This document shows, piece after piece, positions 48,094 to 52,977 of a stretch of 52,977 bases of DNA; the stretch's first letter is position 1; every line of letters starts with the position of its first letter. The position numbers and the translations under genes were made by a program. Location of the stretch: contig JAQCEO010000006.1 in NCBI GenBank assembly GCA_027729805.1, positions 1-52,977 of the forward strand, in the 5' to 3' direction. The notes under the pieces are model-generated. The model ran no database searches. It saw only the letters and a list, made by a program, of their open reading frames with translations, and had not been told where the DNA came from. The stretch comes from Actinomycetota bacterium. Lineage in GTDB: Bacteria; Actinomycetota; Actinomycetes; S36-B12.

Positions 48094-48939
48094 CTACTTC
48101 AACATTGCACCTGCATCCACAGGCAGAGTCACACCCGTAATATACCTCGCTCTATCAGACGCCAAGAAGACAACCGCTTCAGTCACATCATCACACTCCA
48201 CCCAAGGAGTCGGTAGGCAGTGACTCTCCAACATAAGTTGCCTCGCGTCATTCATTGTAGGATTTTCAAGATCAGGTCGGAACAAACGATATAGTGCGTC
48301 ATTGCAGACCATGTCAGTCAGCACTGTGGTCGGATGAACTGAGTTGACACGAATCCAATGAGGGGCCAGTTCCCGAGCCAACGTACGCATCAACCCGACT
48401 ATCCCATGCTTTGACGCGACGTAGGCTGCCTCATTCTCCAGACCCTTAAAGCCAGCAACCGACGAGATCAAAACGATTGAACCGCCTTCATGCTGCGACT
48501 TCATCGTCGGGATTGCCGCCTTGCATGTGTGCCACACCCCTTTCAAGTTCACATCAAGAACATCATTCCAGGCTTGCTCTTCGACTTCCTCGACTTGTCT
48601 GAAGGCTCCGTTGATTCCGGCGTTCGCAACAACGATGTCGAGTCTTCCAAACTCCTTAAGACCACGATGCACTCCCGCCTCGACCGCAGAGAAATCCCGA
48701 ACATCGGCTTCGACACAAATTACCTCCGCGCCCTCGGCACGAACCTGTCGCGCCGTCTCAAGCAGGTCGTCGCGTGTTGCCAACGGATAGGGTACGGTCG
48801 CGATCGACTTGCAGAGATCAAGAGCTATGATGTTAGCACCGAGCTTGGCCAATCGCGCTGCGTGGGCACGTCCCTGACCCCGTGCCGCTCCCGTGACGAG
48901 GACGACCTTGTTTGTAAATGCACGATCTAACTCATTCAC
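48094..48939 (-). CDS. mycofactocin-type SDR oxidoreductase
   Basis: Short-chain dehydrogenase with VVLVTGAARGQGRAHAARLA, the insertion LCKSIATVPYPLATRDDLLETARQV, VVANAGING, active Ser in ISSV and YVASKHG. The insertion between beta-2 and alpha-3 (Y..AT..DL.ET) marks the mycofactocin-coupled subfamily, whose NAD stays bound and is recycled by mycofactocin. The substrate is typically an alcohol. The start is placed at GTG 48939 (MNELDRAFTNKVVLV) after GGACGGGG; the frame is open to 48984. Base use is more AT-rich than in the housekeeping part. Confidence 0.82.
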   Translation of the reverse strand: MNELDRAFTNKVVLVTGAARGQGRAHAARLAKLGANIIALDLCKSIATVPYPLATRDDLLETARQVRAEGAEVICVEADVRDFSAVEAGVHRGLKEFGRLDIVVANAGINGAFRQVEEVEEQAWNDVLDVNLKGVWHTCKAAIPTMKSQHEGGSIVLISSVAGFKGLENEAAYVASKHGIVGLMRTLARELAPHWIRVNSVHPTTVLTDMVCNDALYRLFRPDLENPTMNDARQLMLESHCLPTPWVECDDVTEAVVFLASDRARYITGVTLPVDAGAMLK

Positions 48940-49515
48940 CCTGACCCCGTCCTTCAGTATCACGATTTTGGCACTCACCGGCAACCGTCAAGCTGCATCC
49001 CTATCCGGCTCGCAGCCATGAAAGCACAACTTTCTGTCGAAGGGCATCGTAGAAAGTCACGACACTTAATTGTAGGAGCCAAGGGCGCCTAGCGTGTCGA
49101 AACTGACGCAAGCCGGTGTACTTCTCGAAGGCTGGGGGAGCTGACCTCCACACAGACCAAAGTGTGCCCCGCGACCATTAATCGGCACAGGAGCTTGGGC
49201 TCGTATCAGGCGGCGTCGGCCCTGCTCCATCGCTTCGGCGTTGAGATGGCACTTTCGGGTGGGGAGTGGGCGCACAGTTATGCTGAATTCGGCCAGACTT
49301 TAGTAGGCGGGGAGCGAGCGTAGGTGGTCGCGACGCCGCCAACTCATCATGTATCCGCCGCGATCAGCCTTTATGCCCTCGCGCACGCCTTGGCTCACTT
49401 CAACGCGATCTCCGCTCTTGACCGCATAGACAATTCACTCCGCAACGCCCCAAAGCATGCCCAATTCGCGTGTGTTTTTCGTGAGTCGCGTTTACCTGTT
49501 GACATTCGAAATCAA
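48940..49515. other. intergenic region between SDR and P450 genes
   Basis: About 570 bases between divergent genes. It should hold the promoters of both. Short open frames occur on both strands (for example one on plus ending MALSGGEWAHSYAEFGQ... at about 49323, and the upstream extension of the P450 frame from 49324), but none shows a family resemblance or a good start signal. I see no repeat or RNA gene. Confidence 0.5.
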
Positions 49516-50733
49516 ATGGATAACCTTCGGCTTGTGGGCGTCACCAGCCAAGCGAAAACTCTTTACGACCCATTGTCGCAAGAGTCGAGGAATGACCCCT
49601 ATCCGGCCTATGAGCGCCTTAGAACCAGAGCTCCCGTTTACTACTGCGAACCTCGGAATGTGTGGGTGCTCTCGCGCTACGAAGACGTGCGGGCAGCTTT
49701 ACGCGACTGGGAAAGATTCACAAGTGCGAAGGGCCTGGAGATCGGTGATTTTGTCGGCTTCTTCGGCAAAGGTGACTTCGTCCAGATGGACCCCCCCGAA
49801 CACGATGACGTCAGGCGCATATTTGCACCCCGCTTCGCCAACAGAGCCATGTCCCATTACGAACCGATCGTAACCACCTTGGCTGAGCAACTCGTTTCTG
49901 AATTCCCACGTGAAGGCGTCGTTGATATCGCTGGGGCTTTCACTCAGCGCTTACCTCTTCTAACCATTTGTCAGATGCTAGGCATCGCTGACAGCGACGT
50001 CCCGTGGGTGGTCAAAAGTTTCATTGACATGATGAAGAGGAACGCAGGAGAAAATATGCCCTCTGATCATGCACATAAGCTGCGATCGGAACTAGTGGCC
50101 TTCTTTAATGAACAGGTTGAGTTGAGGATTAATCAGGATGGATTCGATGACCTGCAGTCGGACATCGCGCATGCCATACAAAGCGGAATCATTGATCGAA
50201 GCCACATCCCAGGCGTGTGTCTCATGCTAATGCATGCGGGCCTAGAGACTACGTCGACTCTATTGGGGAATATCGTCCATGCGATCGCCAACAAAGTCAT
50301 TGACTCCCGCGAACTTATGGACGAACAGGGCGAACTTCGCAACTCTGCACTCGAGGAGTTCCTGAGGTTCGACGCGCCAATTCAATGGCTGAGTCGAGTT
50401 ACGACCGTCGATGTGACAATACATGAGACCACTATCCCCGAGGGGTCAAGAGTTCTTCTCCTATACGCTTCTGCCAATCGAGACCCCGACGTCTTTCCGA
50501 ATCCCGATGTTCTCGACATTGGACGAGAAGGTTCACGACATCTCGCTTTCGGGGAGGGCATCCACTTCTGTCTGGGCATGCCGCTGGCGAAGCTTGAGAC
50601 ACGAATCGGTATCCGATCTCTCTTGCGAAAGCACCAGACCATTACGGCAAATGGCCGGCCAACCAGGTTTCCCTCTTTAGTTGGCCGGGGATACGACCAT
50701 CTTCCCGTCCGGCTCTCACCAGCAGAACATTAA
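49516..50733 (+). CDS. cytochrome P450
   Basis: Soluble bacterial P450, 405 aa from the chosen ATG (MDNLRLVGVTSQAKTLYDPL). The substrate-access part reads RNDPYPAYERLRTRAPVYY; the C-helix region has MDPPEHDDVRRIFAPRF; the I-helix LMLMHAGLETTSTLLG carries the acid-alcohol pair; ExxR is in EEFLRFDAPIQWLSR; the heme Cys352 lies in FGEGIHFCLGMPLAKLE. A hydroxylase of a hydrophobic substrate; it needs a ferredoxin and reductase not found here. The frame extends 64 codons upstream without P450 homology. Flanked by mycofactocin-type SDRs, which suits alcohol oxidation after hydroxylation. Confidence 0.93.
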   Translation: MDNLRLVGVTSQAKTLYDPLSQESRNDPYPAYERLRTRAPVYYCEPRNVWVLSRYEDVRAALRDWERFTSAKGLEIGDFVGFFGKGDFVQMDPPEHDDVRRIFAPRFANRAMSHYEPIVTTLAEQLVSEFPREGVVDIAGAFTQRLPLLTICQMLGIADSDVPWVVKSFIDMMKRNAGENMPSDHAHKLRSELVAFFNEQVELRINQDGFDDLQSDIAHAIQSGIIDRSHIPGVCLMLMHAGLETTSTLLGNIVHAIANKVIDSRELMDEQGELRNSALEEFLRFDAPIQWLSRVTTVDVTIHETTIPEGSRVLLLYASANRDPDVFPNPDVLDIGREGSRHLAFGEGIHFCLGMPLAKLETRIGIRSLLRKHQTITANGRPTRFPSLVGRGYDHLPVRLSPAEH

Positions 50734-50958
50734 GACAGTGACTCCTGATGAAAGCGCTCACTCGAAACCTTCGCTCGACTCGCAGTTATGAATTCCTAGA
50801 TTGCCCATGGGGCTCCTGGCGTCAATTTCTTCTCAGTCCCATTGGGCCGCGCCTAACATTGAGAGCATTGGCCCACTAGCCAAAACCATCATTTTATGGG
50901 AGATACCCAACCACCGCAGTGTGCGCCAAAAGTTCCAATAACATAATTGGAGGATCAT

Positions 50959-51810
50959 TTGAGTCCGGGTAAGTGGTGGAACGTGCAAGCCACCATGAAG
51001 GGCAGCGCTCGCACTTTCGACCACCTGATTTGCGTTGTTACCGGGGGAACTCAAGGAGTGGGGGAAGCAGTCGCAACACATTTCGCTAAGCAAGGTGCTG
51101 CCGGTATTGTCATTTGTGGCAGAAACATTGATAGAGGAAACGCCGTGCGGCAAACACTTGAGGATTTGGGAACTCCCACTCGATTTGTGCTGGCCAACAT
51201 TGATAAAGAGCAGGATTGCTGCGCCGTAATCGAAGAAGCAGGTGAAGCCTTCGGCCGTGTTGACGTGCTTATCAACGCTGCCGGGACCACCCTAAGAACT
51301 TCAATTCTTGATTTCCAATCGTCTGACGTGGATTACATCTTTGCCGTCAATGTCCGAGGACCGATGATACTCATGCGTGAAGCCATAGCGATCATGCGCG
51401 AAAATGGAAATGGTGGAAGCATCGTCAATGTCTCCTCCGTAGTCGCGCAGGGCGGGCCTCCATTTCTCTGCGCCTACTCCGCTTCGAAAGCAGCACTGGA
51501 GACTTTGACCCGCAATGCAGCGTATGCAGTAGTGCGCGATCAAATTCGTGTTAACGCGATATCACCAGGTGAGATAGATACGCCCGGACAGCACGCCGCT
51601 CGTAAATCATTTCACAGGGAACCGGAGGATTGGCTTGCCCGCGTTGAACCAGAACAACCATTCGGGCGTATTATTAAATCGGCGGAGTTAGCACGCGCAA
51701 TTGCATTTCTGGCCGGACCGGATTCTGGCCTAATGACCGGCGCCGTTGTTCACTTCGATCAAAGCGTTCCCGGGGCCGGCCTCTCGCCGATACCGCCTCC
51801 TAACCGATAG
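50959..51810 (+). CDS. short-chain dehydrogenase/reductase
   Basis: Classical SDR of about 283 aa: VVTGGTQGVGEAVATHFAKQG, INAAGTT, SIVNVSSVVAQGG with the active Ser, YSASKAALE with Tyr/Lys, and IRVNAISPGEIDTPG. It lacks the mycofactocin insertion, so it probably uses free NAD(P). The start is uncertain: TTG at 50959 has GGAGG five bases upstream, while an ATG at 50995 is closer to the homology. It follows the P450 gene by about 225 bases on the same strand; that gap shows nothing else. Confidence 0.85.
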   Translation: MSPGKWWNVQATMKGSARTFDHLICVVTGGTQGVGEAVATHFAKQGAAGIVICGRNIDRGNAVRQTLEDLGTPTRFVLANIDKEQDCCAVIEEAGEAFGRVDVLINAAGTTLRTSILDFQSSDVDYIFAVNVRGPMILMREAIAIMRENGNGGSIVNVSSVVAQGGPPFLCAYSASKAALETLTRNAAYAVVRDQIRVNAISPGEIDTPGQHAARKSFHREPEDWLARVEPEQPFGRIIKSAELARAIAFLAGPDSGLMTGAVVHFDQSVPGAGLSPIPPPNR

Positions 51811-51873
51811 GGCGAAAAACTTCTCCACCCGTGCAGGCGCAAGGAAGATGTGATCCAATCCCTTAACCTTCAT
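51811..51873 (-). pseudogene. truncated start of a VOC-family gene
   Basis: An ATG with AAGGGA upstream opens MKVKGLDHIFLA, the typical beginning of a VOC protein (compare MQTKALDHIAV of the gene at 47511-47960). After about a dozen codons the similarity stops and the frame runs into the antisense of the SDR 3' end, closing at 51730. It follows a mycofactocin-type SDR exactly as the intact VOC gene does, so it is the stump of a gene cut by a rearrangement. Confidence 0.6.
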
Positions 51874-51889
51874 AATCGTTGATTCCCTT

Positions 51890-52828
51890 TTAGTCGTTTC
51901 GTGTGGTGTCGTTTGGAAGACGAGGGGCATGGCCTAGCGCGGTCATGTCGTAGTCGCGGATCGGCAATCCTGGCTCGACGAACGGTGATGTGTTGTATCC
52001 GGGAAGGACCATGTGGCCGGCGTCGACATTGATCTCGACACCGGTAACGTGTCGTGACTCGTCGGATGCGAACCAAATGACGACATCGGCCACGTCTGCT
52101 GCGGACAATGCGTTCCGTCCCTTGAGCGCTGTCCAGTTGTGACCGGCCCGGATGTATTCCTCTCTAGTCACATCATCGCGACCGAAGGTTCCCCGGTAGA
52201 CGGCCTGGTTATCAGACATCGGTGTTGCGACCAGACCAGGGGCGACCGCGTTCACTCGAATCCCATGGTCACCGAGTTCCAGCGCGAAAACTCGCATGAG
52301 TCCGAGCGCACCATGCTTGGCCGCGACGTACGCCGAAATGTTGCGCAAAGGTTCCACCGAGTTCGTCGATGTCGTTATGACGATGCTGCCCTCTCCACGG
52401 CGGATGAGGTACGGAGCAGTGGCCTTGACCGTCTTCCAGATTCCGGTCAGGTTGACGTCTAGCACCTCCTGCCACACGTGCTCAGCCATCTCCAGCGTCG
52501 GCCCCCAGTTGACGATACCGGCGTTGGCACAGACGATGTCGATGCGACCGTATTCCTCCCAGACTTGCTGGGCGAAGGCCGAGAGACCCTCCTGATCGCG
52601 CACATCCACGACTCCCGTCAAGCATCGCCGCCCGGATGACCTGATGAGTGCGGCGGTCGCCTCCAGATCTGCCTCTGTTGCGGTCTCGTAGGCGAGGTTC
52701 GGCGACCGAGGTGGCACATCACAGATCGCAATGTCGGCTCCCTCCGAAGCGAACTTGGCCGCGATTGCCCTGCCCTGTCCCCGGGCACCCCCCGTGATGA
52801 AGCCGACTCTTCCGTCCAAGCGCCCCAT
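51890..52828 (-). CDS. mycofactocin-type SDR oxidoreductase
   Basis: About 312 aa. GRVGFITGGARGQGRAIAAKFASEGADIAICDV, then the insertion LAYETATEADLEATAALI, CANAGIVNWG, TTSTNSVEPLRNISAYVAAKHGALGLM and a C-terminal extension. The Y..AT..DLE.T insertion puts it in the same mycofactocin-coupled subfamily as the gene at 48094, but the two are well diverged. I use the ATG at 52828 (MGRLDGRVG), with AAAGG nine bases upstream; ATG 52837 overlaps the previous stop. It belongs to the minus-strand unit entering from the right edge. Confidence 0.85.
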   Translation of the reverse strand: MGRLDGRVGFITGGARGQGRAIAAKFASEGADIAICDVPPRSPNLAYETATEADLEATAALIRSSGRRCLTGVVDVRDQEGLSAFAQQVWEEYGRIDIVCANAGIVNWGPTLEMAEHVWQEVLDVNLTGIWKTVKATAPYLIRRGEGSIVITTSTNSVEPLRNISAYVAAKHGALGLMRVFALELGDHGIRVNAVAPGLVATPMSDNQAVYRGTFGRDDVTREEYIRAGHNWTALKGRNALSAADVADVVIWFASDESRHVTGVEINVDAGHMVLPGYNTSPFVEPGLPIRDYDMTALGHAPRLPNDTTRND

Positions 52829-52833
52829 GCGAA

Positions 52834-52977
52834 TCATCCTTTCTTTCGTGTTAAGGCCGAACCATGTATGTCCCGAATCCCTTGCTCAATATCTTGATCC
52901 GACAGGAGAACGAACTCTTCAAGGACTTTGGATACCGGGGTGGGGACGTCGAGTCCTGTTATCACCTGCACGGGGAC
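52834..52977 (-). CDS. C-terminus of a 2-oxoacid dehydrogenase E1-beta-like protein (partial)
   Basis: The last 47 codons of a gene entering from the right edge: ITGLDVPTPVSKVLEEFVLLSDQDIEQGI, then a short basic end and TGA. The pattern V(T)GLDVP.P.S..LE...L is that of the C-terminal transketolase domain of pyruvate/branched-chain/acetoin dehydrogenase E1 beta subunits. The rest is outside the window, so the substrate class is not known. The stop overlaps the region of the SDR start, so they form one operon. Confidence 0.6.
   Translation of the reverse strand, partial: VPVQVITGLDVPTPVSKVLEEFVLLSDQDIEQGIRDIHGSALTRKKG

Noticed and set aside
49066-49275. A 69-codon minus-strand frame in the SDR-P450 gap.
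   Set aside because: No recognised domain, no SD and unusual composition; probably chance.
49324-49515. N-terminal extension of the P450 by 64 codons.
   Set aside because: No similarity to P450s or to a membrane anchor; the family pattern begins just after the ATG at 49516.

Overview
The window reads as a chromosomal segment of a moderately GC-rich actinobacterium (Actinomycetota). The clues are the gene order lepB-rplS-trmD-rimM-khpA-rpsP, ffh/ftsY/smc/mutM/rnc/plsX/rpmF, and sepIVA-coaD-rsmD-recG. A HupB-type HU with a Lys/Ala tail, an F420 gene (cofC), mycofactocin-type short-chain dehydrogenases and many GTG starts or ATGA overlaps agree with this. Short intergenic spaces and a decayed ammonium-transporter locus suggest a fairly compact genome, possibly an uncultured aquatic lineage. 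The genus cannot be read from the sequence.

From 1 to about 21.5 kb nearly everything is on the minus strand and is housekeeping. It holds two signal peptidases I, ribosome maturation and ribosomal proteins, a YcnI-like copper protein, the SRP GTPase Ffh, the receptor FtsY, SMC, DNA repair, phospholipid initiation (PlsX), L32, CoA synthesis, RecG and a FakA/YloV-type protein. Between ftsY and ffh, where relatives usually carry amt-glnK-glnD, only a piece of amt remains. It lies in frame with ffh.

From 21.3 to 30 kb the organisation is mixed: rpmB, thiL, a stand-alone RAM-domain protein, a quinone oxidoreductase with a divergent TetR, ddl, a Cys/Met-metabolism PLP enzyme, gpsA, plsC, cofC and hupB.

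From 30 to 46 kb lies an almost complete branched-chain amino-acid supercluster: leuCD, cimA, ilvE, leuB, leuA, ilvBNC, plus serA, gltX and the tRNA genes for Gln and Glu. Isoleucine carbon would come from citramalate (CimA). Three units start with a short leader peptide whose codons match the product: Leu codons before leuA, Leu-Val-Val-Ile before ilvB and a run of Ile codons before cimA. The ilvB and cimA leaders are followed by clear intrinsic terminators, so attenuation is the likely control.

From 46 kb to the right edge the character changes to an accessory catabolic island: a GntR/FCD regulator, an acetoacetate-decarboxylase-like protein, a VOC protein, two mycofactocin-type SDRs, another SDR, a cytochrome P450 and the end of a 2-oxoacid dehydrogenase E1-beta-like gene. 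An SDR followed by a VOC gene occurs twice, and the second VOC gene is reduced to its first codons. This looks like oxidation of an alcohol or terpenoid/steroid-like compound, but the substrate is not visible. No CRISPR array, prophage, IS element, rRNA or origin was seen.
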